Shown here: positions 37,251 to 48,249 of the stretch, one piece after another
How the letters are laid out: the number at the start of each line of letters is the position of its first letter
Numbering within the stretch: the first letter of the stretch is position 1
Assembly (NCBI RefSeq): GCF_047496725.1
Contig: NC_132981.1
Coordinates: 6,352,001 to 6,416,000, forward strand
Reading direction: 5' to 3'
Source: Anoplolepis gracilipes
Lineage: Eukaryota; Arthropoda; Insecta; Hymenoptera; Formicidae
DNA: 64,000 nt
The notes under the pieces: model-generated
What the model saw: only the letters and a program-made list of their open reading frames with translations
Databases searched by the model: none
What the model was told of the DNA's origin: nothing
Position numbers and translations under genes: made by a program

Positions 37251-38350
37251 AAACGGATCTCACTAAAGCGAGATCAGACTCGTTAACTGAACGCAAGCTC
37301 TCCTTTTTAGTCACCCTTCTATTCTACAAACTCTCTCCAAGCCCTTGCGTCTCGCTGTATATCTATGTGTTTGTTGTGTGTATGTGTGTGTGTGTGTGTA
37401 TGTAATGCGTGAGATGCAAATTGCGATAACTCAGCGTGATTGTAACACGTTGCGAATCTATATATGAATCCATAGGTAGGTACGCCGGAATCAGCAAGGT
37501 TGAACAAGATCGATCGACAGAAGCGTGCAGGTTTACGCGTAATACAAAGGATATTGTGTAAGCTTAGTATAGTTCTATTCCGGAACGGTATCGGTTGAAC
37601 GCGCACTAGTATTCGAGACATGAGGCATCCTGTTTGATTCTGGTATGCTACTGGCACCTAAATTGCAAATCTTTAAAGTACAAATAGATTTCTAGAACGC
37701 AGTTTTCTGATAAAATTAAAAATATGCAAATATTGCAAATATCTCAGTTTTATCGTAATGAAAAATATTTTTTCGACATAAATAATTTCAAACATGCAAA
37801 ATATTTTTTAATAAATGTCAATCACATTTTTATTTTTCTCTATGTTAATAAATTTCCGTTAACATTATATTTCAAGAATTAAATTCTTATTAAGTGAGAT
37901 AAAATATCATGTATAGTATAATTCTCTTATTTTTATACATTTAACAAATATGACAAATCGGATTGAAACAAATCAATACACGTTTCTCTAACTATAAAAA
38001 ACGCAGTAATATTTTAAGTGATGTGTAATAATCAAAGATTCTGTATCTTCAAACTTGAAAGTATGTCATGAAAACTTCGCAATGCAGTCATCTGCTATGC
38101 TAATGCAATAATTTACCGCTCAATACACGATTAGCGTTCCAAATTGGATCAATATCAAAGCAGACACTGATGGAGGACATTCGGAAATTGGGTATCGAAC
38201 ATTACCAAGCAACCGGTGTGAGTCAAATTACGTACCGACATCAATCGGCGTAACGGACATGTTCCTAGAATATCATTAAAGAGCAACCATTGCGCAGAAT
38301 ACTACGATGATAACGTACTTGTGTACATACGGGCGCGGAGTAAACTATAT

Positions 38351-38387
<37 letters not shown>

Positions 38388-38428
38388 CACAATATGTATA
38401 TAGCTTATTTTATATATATATATATATA
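38351..38428. repeat. Compound (AC)n(AT)n...(TA)n microsatellite
   Basis: AC run 38351-38366, AT run 38367-38387, then a short unique spacer and a second TA run 38411-38428. Confidence 0.95.
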
Positions 38429-40004
38429 ATCATATACATCTTGTATTTGACCTATTTTATACTAGCAAATATTACTTATAAATATGTATTACGCGTTTAA
38501 AACGAAATACGCGACGAGAATAAAAAGTTTCTGCGGTAAAAGTTTCGACACCGTCGGTATGACAAAAGAGTAATTGTAGAACCAAGATAAAGCAATCAGT
38601 TCGTAATTTTTGCATTTCATCCCTTTCTTGTCTTAAAGTTAAACTCTTATAATAAATTCATTTTTTATTAGTATAATTTTTATATAAAAAAAATGTTCTA
38701 CTATTATTTTTATATAAAAAAAATAGTTTCTATATCACGCTAGATTATATTTTAGATTTTTTACAACTTTGTATTATTCAATCGGTTTAACTTTTATATT
38801 AGAAAGAAAATTTAATATGCATTTTGTATTTTTCGTAAGAAACTTAGACTTAATGCAACAGCTAATACGCTTGGGCCTTCACCTTCTATTCAGAATTAAA
38901 ATGCAGCCAAGTTAACGGTACGCAGCGCATGGCTTTCACGATGAAGTAGTTAAATAAGCGCATCCTTACGTACAGGTACACGGCAACATTTGGCCATAAA
39001 AGACGAACTTGCGAGCTCTACATCGACGTTCGTAGGAGTCGAATGAAACATATAGAAATGAGAAGCAGACGGCAGCTGTAAGTAACTCGCGCTGCCTTTC
39101 ATTCAATAGTTGCGCCTGAGATCTTTACTCTACCATGAAATTAGTACGACTGCAACCAATTTTCGCTACTTTGCTCGACTATAGTAAATAATTCTCCGTC
39201 ATTTTATACCATTTGGGATAAGTGCCTCCCTGTGAAATTGGCACCGAGCGAGAGCGTTACACAGGTTTTCCTCTCGACATCTGCGTAACTTTCGTATCAA
39301 TTTCTTATATCAGGCATATCATTCATGATTATATCTTTACACTATTTTATAAATCAGCAAAAAAATTGTAACGTACAATATAAATTGGAATTTAAATATT
39401 ATTTATATATATCGAAATTTTCAGATAATTATAATATTTATTAACTTTAAAGATATAATTGCAGCGATAAGTTATAAGTCAAGAATAAAAATTATTGTCA
39501 AGTTTTAAAGAGCGAATAACCATCGCACGATAAAATAAGCTTCTAAAAAAAATCTTTAAGAAAATATATTTTAGACATAAAATTACATTATAGTAAAAAT
39601 TGTGCAGGTTATTAACAAAAAGATTAATGTCGTTCGTTTATGCTAGCCATAAATTAAAATGCCTGATATTTATTTTCTTTGATATTTTCTTAATGCTTTC
39701 TACAATAGCTCAGATTCCATCTGATTCATTAATTTCTCGAATGCCGCAAAAATAATTAATGAGCTTTTTAAAAAAAATAGCATAAAAATTATTTCTAGTA
39801 GTTTCGTTTATTCGATCAATTTGTCTCTTGCCTATACAAGCATATTTCTAATATTAGATGTATAGTGATTTTTCTCTACCAATTCAAAATAATAAGTTAT
39901 TCATTGACAGATACATAAGCAAGGCATGCGATAGATAAATATTGTGAGTAGCATCACAATCAAAACTCAAGACATTATTTTAAAAATAGCTCTTGATTAA
40001 TAAA

Positions 40005-40232
40005 TTATTTGGCGTGCACTGTCGTTGAAGTAATCCCAATACTTTCAGAGAAAGGATTTAATTTATGCCTGAGGAAATACAAGGGTCGTAGAAACCAATT
40101 TTTATAGCAATTCACGGAACGTGGCTTAATGCATTTCCAGATATACGAAGGATAATGCGTTCCGTTTGAAGAACCGAGAGCACGGAAATCGAGATGGAAT
40201 CCCTTTGAACTTCGTGCCAGAACACGAGCCAT
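40005..40232 (-). CDS. Hypothetical 75-residue ORF
   Basis: ATGGCTCGT at 40232 opens 75 codons on the minus strand, the only long frame there. It has mixed, protein-like composition. A very strong acceptor sequence, CCCTTGTATTTCCTCAG, lies inside near 40067, so the last part could instead be an exon of another transcript. It lies downstream of the minus-strand gene at 40438-40981. No family is recognised. Confidence 0.25.
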   Translation of the reverse strand: MARVLARSSKGFHLDFRALGSSNGTHYPSYIWKCIKPRSVNCYKNWFLRPLYFLRHKLNPFSESIGITSTTVHAK

Positions 40233-40437
40233 ACTTCAAACGTATCGATCGTTAATCCTCAGGCGGACTTTTACAGTTAACAGCAAGAAAGAGAGAATCG
40301 CGATGTAACCTCCGAGCGCCGTCGTCGTTCTAAGGATAAATCATTGTAAATAATGCGACGAGCAGTTTCGTCGGTTTGCGTTTCTCACGCGAGCGCTGCT
40401 AAAATGCCACCGATACCGCGAGCGCGCCAATCGCGAA

Positions 40438-40981
40438 TCACAATACGGAATTAAGATCACTCGATAACATGCGTGTGCACGTGAACTCCGGACACGACAG
40501 AAACACGATTTGCACATAGAACAACGAGGAGGGTAAAGTACAAAGGAAATGTTTTTCAGCGCGCTTAAAAAAGTCATTTCGAGCATGATTGCCTCCAATT
40601 ACTTCAAAATTGTAAGTACAAACACATGCTAGTCTTTTCAAAGATGCGAAATATATATTGACTAAAAATTTTAAATACATTTAAAGATTTTTTTATAGTA
40701 TAACAAAATTCTTTCTCCCTCCCCCCTCCTCTCTCTCTCTCTCTTTCTTCTTGCCATACATTTATTATACGACGATTATACGGCATTTCGGATCGGTTAA
40801 AATCAGAAGGAATAATGCAAGCAGTTTTAACGAAGACGCTTATACAGCGAGACGGTAAATTTGGATTTTGAAATTCACCTTGCAGGATATCCATCACGTC
40901 TAGCAGCCACTCTGCATAGCAAATAGAGCGTATACGCCGAGCACGATTGGGCGGGGATTTCAGAGGCAAGTGGGCCGCCAT
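40438..40981 (-). CDS. Two-exon gene with YY1/TISU-like start, predicted 108 residues
   Basis: Minus strand. The start codon at 40981 lies inside TTAAGATGGCGGCC, matching both the YY1/Pho site and the core of the TISU initiator of short-leader genes. Exon 1 (40981-40879) encodes 34 codons, including HLPLKSPPNRARRIRSICY and the helix-like WLLDVMDILQ, and ends CAAG|GTGAAT. The 217-base intron ends AAAATTTTTAG at 40662. Exon 2 (40661-40438) continues in phase to TGA, adding a Cys/Phe-rich half. Retaining the intron keeps the frame open too, giving 125 residues ending at 40604 through a (GA)n tract. The intron acceptor is weaker than the donor. I see no AATAAA in the next hundred bases, so exon 2 may not be terminal. 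No family is recognised. Confidence 0.4.
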
Positions 40982-40985
40982 CTTA
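40971..40985 (-). promoter_or_regulatory. YY1/Pho-type and TISU-like element
   Basis: AAGATGGCGGCC on the minus strand, spanning the proposed initiation codon at 40981. Confidence 0.45.
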
Positions 40986-41363
40986 ATAGAATTAGGATTA
41001 TGCTCGGATTATCTAAGCAACGGTTCTGACTGTCTAAACAGTGCATCGCGGTACCGGCGTCCTGATTGTTGTTAGTTACGAAATTTCTGAGAATACCATC
41101 AATCTGCATTCGTGATTAATTTGCGATGCAATTATTATGAGTATACGCACCTTCCCGTAGCCAACATTCATCAAGAGATACTGTACTATCAAGAGATTCT
41201 TCGTGCTATCGGCCTTCCTTTCTCGATTACTTTCTCTCACTATCTCGCGATTCATTTCCGCATCGAACATCTACCATTCGACCTCTCATTTACCTTACTT
41301 CGAATATTTTAATATTCGCGACGAGAGATGAAATCCTACCTACCTCGCCTTTTATTCCTACAG

Positions 41364-41469
41364 GCACCATCATTTTCGTGAAATATTCATGACGATTTCA
41401 CACTTTATACAGCAAAGAAAGCGCGCTCATGAGGTGATAATAAGAGGAAAGTATTCTGATAAAGTTTAG
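41364..41469 (+). CDS. Possible exon after a strong acceptor
   Basis: A CGCCTTTTATTCCTACAG acceptor ends at 41363. In the frame with one leading base, 34 codons follow to TAG at 41467-41469 with protein-like composition (HHHFREIFMTISHF, then QQRKRAHEVIIRGKY). A donor GAG|GTGATA at 41433/41434 would allow it to be internal. No first exon was identified upstream. Confidence 0.28.
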
Positions 41470-41479
41470 AATGTGACAG

Positions 41480-42550
41480 ATAAAGAAACGATCCAAAAAA
41501 AAAAACGTAAGAAAAAGAAGATAAAATTATATCATCGTATCTTGTTAATATAATTTTAAATTCATATTTGTTCTTTTGCATACTAAATTAAAAAATTTAT
41601 ATATTTGTTAAAAAATGTTTCTTTACAGTATAAAATTATGCACTCTTAAAACAATTTGTTTTTATATAATTAATGGTAAAAATTCTATTAGTTCCTCCCC
41701 CCACACACATACAATTATGCTTGATAGTAAATAATATCTATAGTATGTTTACTAAGCGTGATTAATATTTAAAAATATTTCAATTAAATTTAATAATATA
41801 ATATATTTTTCATAATAAAACTCGAGCTATTTATTATTCATTAACCCGGTATGTCTCGTAGCAATTGCAAAATATTCATTTTCTCAAGATATTTTCTCGC
41901 CTCTAGCGAGAGTTAGCCTCCTGACAATTGGCGCAAAAAAGTCAATCTAACAAGACAGTAGAATATCTAACTTACAATATTATTTTAACAAAAAAAAGTA
42001 GCCACATGCCAATTAAACATTTCTGATATTTTAAGGTTTACTATTGAATCTTTTATTAAAAATATTAAATCATATTATCTTTCATGAAAATATAGATTTA
42101 ATTCTCGTGCAATTATTCATAATCTCTATTTTCATAAAAAAATTATTAATTTATCATGAAATTTTTAATATTTAATCTAATCAAATCGTTTAAGCTTTTA
42201 ACGTCAAAGTCATATATATCTATTTTTAAAATTAAATTTACAGTCTTAATTTCTTATAATTTTCTCAATTTTTTACTATTAAATCTGACTAAAAAAAATC
42301 TAATAAAAAATTAACAAATTAATTCTCTTTTCAACAATTTAAAAATATATTCGTAAAAAGAGAAGATTGCCGACACGTACATCGGTATTAAAAATTCCAA
42401 AAAGAACATAAATTGCACGAACATGCGCTGTTAATTAACGCAAATTAAGAGAACGCTGGAAAGCCTCAACGGACGACGGAACCTGACGCCACGTCTCGAC
42501 GATATATTAATTCCACGGAATGTAAAGATCCCCTTCAACTTGGCGTACGT
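41480..42550. other. AT-rich stretch, no gene seen
   Basis: Nothing supported. A GC-richer, ORF-poor patch begins at about 42370 and contains TTAATTAACG and AAATTAAG, compatible with regulatory sequence. Confidence 0.5.
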
Positions 42551-42855
42551 GGTCGAGTATGTACTTGACCGAGGCTCTTTCGGATGTTAAACATACCGGA
42601 TGCACCCTTGGTTTCTTCCGCGAAAAAAGAGAGAAGGAGGAGGAGGAGAGAGAGAAAGAGAGTCCGCAGGCCCACCACCTTCATAACTCATCCCCGGCCT
42701 TTGCCGGCCTCCGGTCCGCGAAAGCGCATACATCACATCGTTACATTATAGAAACGGGTCGCGTAGGGAAGTTGCGCAGTAGAAGCGGCGAGTCGGACTT
42801 AGCGCAGTCATAATTTCACTTTTACCATCCTCTCCGTTCTCCGTTCGTCGTGATA

Positions 42856-42939
42856 ATGTCCGACATTTCCTCTCTCGCCTTATCCCGTCGTCCCGTACCA
42901 CCGCGCGTTTTCTCGCACGTCGTAAGAAGCGAGAGATGA
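42856..42939 (+). CDS. Short ORF (27 residues)
   Basis: ATGTCCGAC opens 27 codons (MSDISSLALSRRPVPPRV start) with a donor-like GTC|GTAAGA near the end. A minus-strand Arg-rich frame covers the same bases. Weak. Confidence 0.12.
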   Translation: MSDISSLALSRRPVPPRVFSHVVRSER

Positions 42940-43284
42940 TAAATTTGGACGAATATATATTCGCGTACACGAACCGAAGGTCGCGAGAAAATTACGCTAA
43001 ATTAAAGCAAAAGACGTGCTGCCCAGTAAAGAGGCTAGGGTATAGTCGGTAGACGGTTGAATATGATGTATCGCCGTGTCATATACTGGATCTTAAATTT
43101 ACCGAAAAATTACTCCTCTGTAAAGCTACACGAGAAAGTCGATTACGGCAGGTGTTAAGAGCATGTCGCCGCTGCGCCCTAAGGAAAATGCCCTTTTTGG
43201 CAAATGGGCCATTACGAGGGCAAGTAGGAAGGTATATTGGCTTTGAGTGGCATTAGAAGAGTGAAAAAAGAACCGATAAGAGGG

Positions 43285-43293
43285 ATGGCGACA

Positions 43294-43356
<63 letters not shown>

Positions 43357-43395
43357 GTCGACGGGAGATGGAAGGAAAAATTTTGTATTATATAA
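43285..43395 (+). CDS. 36-codon ORF over the hexamer array
   Basis: ATGGCGACA opens the array in the Ala-Thr frame, about 23 codons of alternating Ala/Thr, followed by a short unique tail and TAA. The other strand in the array reads as an Arg-rich run. Translation is unproven and the repeat alone explains the frame. Confidence 0.1.
43286..43354. repeat. GC-rich hexanucleotide array (GGCGAC)n
   Basis: About eleven copies of a six-base unit, the first two with A in place of G (GACAGC). It is entirely CpG-bearing, in an AT-rich genome. Confidence 0.95.
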
Positions 43396-43399
43396 CATA

Positions 43400-44300
43400 A
43401 AACTGCTACATTGTACCGGAAGACAGAAGCGAAAGTAAAAAGAAAAAGAAAAGGATAGTGAATTTATTATATCATGCGACACGGTAGATCGCGGAATTGA
43501 AGTTGAATATTAAAAGATAATAATCGAGGTCGATCGTATTTAAATAATATCTAAAAACTCTTTTGATAGAAAAAAGATTAAATATGAAACAATATTTTTT
43601 TTAACGATAGAGATTTGAAGAAAACGAAGCGTAAAATTGAAAAGAATGAATGTAATATTCATAATGAATCAATGTCAATGGCTATCAATGTCAATAAAAG
43701 TAAAAATAAAATCACAAAGAATATTCTCCCAAAAATAGAATTGACAATAAAACAATAATAGATATGTTTAAATAATAAATGTTACTCGAGCTTACAGTTA
43801 TAATGAGACGTACCTTTAAATAAGAATTGATTTTTTGTTAACTATATTCTTCTTCTTAATGCTATATTTACACAGATGCACTAACGCATAATCACGCGTA
43901 CGATGTAATACAAGCGAGAGTGAAAGCGTATCTTGGCATACGCAATACATATGTGTGCATGATCTTAAGGTAGAGACCTAGCCTTGTCTTGAGACGAGAG
44001 ATTAAACTCGAGTAGAGTATCCGCAATGTTTACATGCGTAGCAATTAGGATTAGCATCTAGAGCTCTCTAGACTTAGCAACGCGCTTCATGTTGTACGTT
44101 AAGGGATCGCGCGCGATTATGTTTAAACAACGAATGAAGTATTAGCGTAATGAGAATGAGGAATGCAGACTGTGCAATCTGTCAAAGATTACACATAGCC
44201 TGAAAACAACAAATGCCAAAGACCAGACGATCAAACACTACAGACTAATAATAATCGGGAGAAATGGATATTGTCGGTGTGCAGTATCCCTGTTCGAAGT
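43400..44300. other. AT-rich stretch, no gene seen
   Basis: A short imperfect duplication, ATCAATGTCAAT twice (about 43669-43696), is visible. GACTAATAATAAT near 44245 could serve as a branch site for the acceptor at 44332. Confidence 0.5.
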
Positions 44301-44332
44301 AATACAAGCGTCTTTCCATCTTGTGCCCTCAG

Positions 44333-44556
44333 CGCGGCCTTCCTATCGTAGGGTTCATCGAACCGCATCGAGAACAGGCGGCGCACCTCAATTGCGAAAG
44401 AATTTTCTCCGCGACGTCAAGAATTCCGCCGATAAGGCGTACGCAGATTCTGGGATTGCACGCCCTTCTGCGAGCTGCTCCCGAGAGCTTATTGCGCCGC
44501 CGGGTGGATATTGAATTTTGTGTAGAAGAGGATTTTCCCCGCAAAGCTATCGCGAG
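44333..44556 (+). CDS. Internal exon candidate bounded by strong splice sites
   Basis: The acceptor is TCTTTCCATCTTGTGCCCTCAG ending at 44332, with a CTAAT branch-like word upstream. The donor is CGCGAG|GTGAGC at 44557. One frame is open across all 224 bases, in phase from the first base, and its stop lies in the donor itself. Its encoded segment starts RGLPIVGFIEPHREQAAHLN and ends VDIEFCVEEDFPRKAIA, with balanced charge. A minus-strand frame (44329-44667) is also open. No domain is recognised. A second donor, AAAAG|GTGAGT at 44765/44766, offers a longer exon form that is not open in this frame. Confidence 0.33.
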
Positions 44557-44591
44557 GTGAGCCGTGTGAATCGGGTAACAAGGTGGGTGCC

Positions 44592-44765
44592 ATGCCGTAT
44601 GCCAGTCGCTTTGACGCGCCGCGGGGGCGGCTTGCATGCCTCGGCAACACCCAAGACGCGAATGCAATCAATGCTGATATTTCCGCGTCCCTTTTTCTCG
44701 CCAAGGCGCGACTCGATCGCTCCCTGTTCTCTGCGACTGCTAGCTATCAGTCAACACGAGAAAAG
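44592..44765 (+). CDS. Alternative first coding exon ending at AAAAG|GTGAGT
   Basis: ATGCCGTAT at 44592 opens exactly 58 codons to a perfect donor. A 118-base intron (44766-44883) ends in TGTGTGCAATTCGCAG; the next exon continues for two codons to a stop and then runs into poly-T. The intron looks real; the coding frame is doubtful, so this may be part of a non-coding transcript. Confidence 0.22.
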
Positions 44766-44894
44766 GTGAGTTTTCGCTCGCGTATACACAAGAGAAAACA
44801 TCGTGAGGAAGCGAACAACGAAAATTCTTCCCTCTCGTCGCTTTACCACAATAACAGATCTTTCACCTGTGTGCAATTCGCAGGAGCGGTGAAT

Positions 44895-44930
44895 TTTTTT
44901 TTCTTTTTTTTTTTTTATTTTTTTTTTTTA
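44895..44930. repeat. Poly-T-rich tract
   Basis: T runs broken by single C and A, about 36 bases. Confidence 0.9.
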
Positions 44931-45129
44931 ACTTTATTATCTCGTTCGTTGTACGGGAAAAACATCGCGTTTAAAGTAAAACGTCATTCTTCGAAGCGAG
45001 CTTTTCCGATCTGAAAATATTTTTAACATGACTAAATCAAAGCAGAGTTATCAGACTTTTTAATTATGGACTTATACAGAGTATAAAGATTGAACTTTAT
45101 ATATAACGTTGTATTGTAATTATAGAGAG

Positions 45130-45318
45130 ATGAAAGATAAAAAGTCGAAACATATACAAAAACTGTGTGCAAAGCGCTTCGAGCAATCAATTTTACAAGA
45201 GAAATGTATAAAAGCTTTCGTAAAGCTGAGCGTTGAAAATAATCAAGCCGTCGTTATCCCGCTATCGTTCGATATGAATGCAATAGGCATTAGTTACGTC
45301 TCCGTTACAGTTATATAG
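45130..45318 (+). CDS. Hypothetical 62-residue ORF
   Basis: ATGAAAGAT in AGAGAGATGAAA opens 62 codons. The N-terminal half is Lys-rich and helix-like (KHIQKLCAKRFEQSILQEK) and the C-terminal half is hydrophobic (AVVIPLSFDMNAIGISYVS). An acceptor-like TTGTAATTATAG lies five bases before the ATG. No competing long frame is seen. No family is recognised. Confidence 0.27.
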   Translation: MKDKKSKHIQKLCAKRFEQSILQEKCIKAFVKLSVENNQAVVIPLSFDMNAIGISYVSVTVI

Positions 45319-45329
45319 AAATATATTTG

Positions 45330-45572
45330 TTTGTATTTACGCAGCAAATGAGAACATGTACATGCAAAAATAACATCGCGGTATCATTGTTAAGCGGATT
45401 CAACGCTTCATTCTGTCGAGTCGTGTTCATTAACGAGAAAACAATTCCAATATTCTCTCAGTTTCGCATCTTCCCGTCCGTAAAACGTTATGTTGCGTGC
45501 ACATCGCAAGATAAGCAATGAATTAAAGTGCGAGATGTGAATTAAGAATAGAATGCTCATTTTCTCGTTTTT

Positions 45573-45624
<52 letters not shown>

Positions 45625-46470
45625 CAAATATAATTACAGCTGCGCTTATACATAAAATGTCTAATAAAAATAAAACTTTATAACTAAAGTTACATGATTA
45701 ATTCAAAATCCGTATACATTTCCCATCAAAGATCGAAATCGAAATAAAAAAAGAACAAAAATAAAATATAATTGTTTAGATTAATTCTCATGAATTCTTT
45801 ACTTTAATAGAAAATAAAATCCGTCAAATTTAGACTTAGTACATTATATGCAACATATTTTATTCAAGTTGAAAAAACAGTTTTCTATTTCGATCAAACC
45901 TACGATAATTATATCATCGACATTTTTTGCTATTTCTGACAATGTAAAATATCGCTTAGATATCAGTAAACAAAATTGTAGTTGTATATATAAAATAATT
46001 ATCAAAATATAAATACAATCTACTTATTATCACTAAATTTCTTTCGTCGAAAAGAAGAGAGGATTATTTGTTAGAATTAAGAAGATGTGAGCAATTGCTC
46101 TATTGATCAGTATTATGTTCATTGTACTATCGTTGAGCAATTGCATTAATGCATGCATGTATTGTGTGTATTAGCCACAGTTAATATTTTCAAGAATTAG
46201 TGAAAATTAATATCGGATTCTCGCGCAGTAATTCTTTTTTATTGCCGTATATATTCTCTAACGAGTTTGCTCGTTCCTATAAAGCCAGTAATATATCAGT
46301 AAGCGCATTACGTATAGCGCTTATTTATTTAAGTATTTTCTATTGCGATCTTTATGATAACGTTGATCGATATTCGTAAACTATCCTCAGCATCGTTTCT
46401 CTCATCATTCCTTTTAGTTATATATCTTATTTGCTTTTATCGATTATAAATATACAATGTCATTAACAGA
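45330..46470. other. AT-rich stretch, no supported gene
   Basis: A frame at 45327-45521 is open but unsupported. Nothing else seen. Confidence 0.5.
45577..45620. repeat. (TA)22 microsatellite
   Basis: Uninterrupted TA run of 44 bases. Confidence 0.98.
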
Positions 46471-46476
46471 AGACTT

Positions 46477-47010
46477 GAATTCTGTATTATTTTTCTTCTT
46501 TTACGTCATCTCATAATGATGTCCGATAGTTAAAATTCTTTAATAGAAAATATCATATTATATAATACTTTTTTTTAGTTTTAGCGTATATTAGTATTCT
46601 GAGAAGATGAAGTTTTTGCGCTCCTCTGTCGACTACTAAATTATTCGTCTAACAATACGAAGAGACCATACAGCAGATAAGGCGTATCGAAGAAAAAGAA
46701 ATAATTAGTAAGATACAATACAGAAAGCTAGATTACGAATTCTGCATTATTTTTCTTCTTTTATGTCATCTTATAATAACGTTATCTATGACATGACTAA
46801 TAATCCGATAGTTAAAATTCTTTAATAGAAAATATCATATTATATAATACTTGGTTTTAGCGTATATTAATATTCCGAAAAGATGAAGTTTTTTGCGCTC
46901 CTCTCTAGACTACTAAATTATTCGTCTAACAATACGAAGAGACCATACAGCAGATAAGACGTATCAAAGAAAAAGAAATTAGTAAGATACAATACAGAAA
47001 GCTAAATTAT
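46477..47010. repeat. Tandem duplication of a 260-275 bp unit
   Basis: Copy 1 is 46477-46736 and copy 2 is 46737-47010. Long identical blocks include TTAAAATTCTTTAATAGAAA and CTAACAATACGAAGAGACCA. By eye there are about a dozen substitutions and a few indels: a block of about 24 bases present only in copy 2 near 46781, a T-run difference, and a single-T difference in GAAGTTTTT(T)GCG. In copy 2 the extra T opens a 24-codon frame (46883-46957) starting MKFFALL; in copy 1 it stops after ten codons. No coding function is claimed. The unit is not recognised as a known transposon. Confidence 0.92.
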
Positions 47011-47692
47011 GAGTGGCCAAGCTTTGGACCTCGTTTATCATTGTTTACCACTATAATTGCAGCATAATTCTAGTTCGCCACAATTAACTTGACCTACATG
47101 ATAAGATTGGCATGTAGTGAGTATCCATCCAATGCATCCTTATCAATTAAATGTACATTCATCACTGACACAATTAATGTCGGCGATATACACAACTATA
47201 AAGAAATACTAATTAAACAGCGACAGAAAGCAATATATCAATTTACATTAAGTGAGACACAAAATCACTAGCAAAAATAAAATATAAAAATATTTAATAA
47301 CTTTAAAAAATAACTACATTATCTATATATAATTATATATAAATACATTATATTGTCTCTCAATAAAATATCCTATCCATTCAAAATACAGTCTTTAAAA
47401 TATTGTTTCTTATTGGATCGTTCAAAAAATGTTATTATTCTTGGAACGGATAGAGAAACAATATACAAAAAGGTTAAAGTTTTTTTCTTATTATGTACAT
47501 ATATTATTAACATATTTATATAATATATGCGTAGAATATCTCTTAATTGTAATTATCATATAACATTAATATAATATTTGATATAAAATATGTTGATTGT
47601 TATGATAATACAAAGACAATATTGTCTATGTACGTGAGCAAGAGGTTCAACGCAATCGCGAAAGATATCGAACGTCTGAAAAAGTATTACGT

Positions 47693-48073
47693 ATGTTCGC
47701 GACGTCGGCGGATGGTGATGCAGACGGAACTCGCGAGTCGTCCGGACCGAAAAAACGAACATCAAAGACTCCCGTAGACAACCAACTTTGTGCATGCGAA
47801 ATCCCGAAGTTAGAGACCGACGGCTGCAACGTCGTTTTTCTCACTTTGCCAAACCCCGCGGAAATAATTCCGACGAAGGCAAACGCGGGATCGTCGATCG
47901 CGTCGCACGGTCATGCGAACGAGACACGTGGGTGGAAAATGGTTGTGCGTCGAAGCTTGCTGGCAAAGCAAACGCATTGTGTGCGACACAGAATAGATTT
48001 ATCGATCACTAACGCAAAACCCGATTCTCTGTCGTTCCCGCGTTTCTATTTTGCATACAGAGCGCGTGTCTGA
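47693..48073 (+). CDS. Hypothetical 126-residue ORF in a CpG-rich island
   Basis: ATGTTCGCG opens 126 codons. The first 45 are polar and acidic/basic (SADGDADGTRESSGPKKRTS) and the rest are mixed with several Cys. The frame is open for about 28 more codons upstream of the ATG. A second plus frame (47788-48012) and a minus frame (47647-47844) overlap. No splice pair, family or signal peptide was recognised. Confidence 0.27.
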   Translation: MFATSADGDADGTRESSGPKKRTSKTPVDNQLCACEIPKLETDGCNVVFLTLPNPAEIIPTKANAGSSIASHGHANETRGWKMVVRRSLLAKQTHCVRHRIDLSITNAKPDSLSFPRFYFAYRARV

Positions 48074-48249
48074 GAGACCGCGCGAAAATGCATTCGTCGA
48101 ATGTTAAAATCGGAACAAGCTCAAACGTTGCCGTCTTTCGAGCAGAAGAAAGCAGAAAATGCAATCTGTCAGTCGCGAGAGCGTAGATTGCCGAGATCGT
48201 GCTCGTTTCAACAGCAATCCCGGTGTTACGTTTGCGCAACGTGAAAAAA

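Larger units (their letters stand above)
36000..40000. other. AT-rich stretch with long microsatellites
   Basis: No supported gene. GC-richer patches at about 38100-38340 and 38870-39300 hold no long frame on either strand and could be regulatory. Open frames at 36682-37105 and 37319-37657 overlap or run into repeats. Confidence 0.5.

Noticed and set aside
43126..43482. 118-codon minus-strand poly-Arg ORF
   Set aside because: Explained by the GC hexamer array in antisense.
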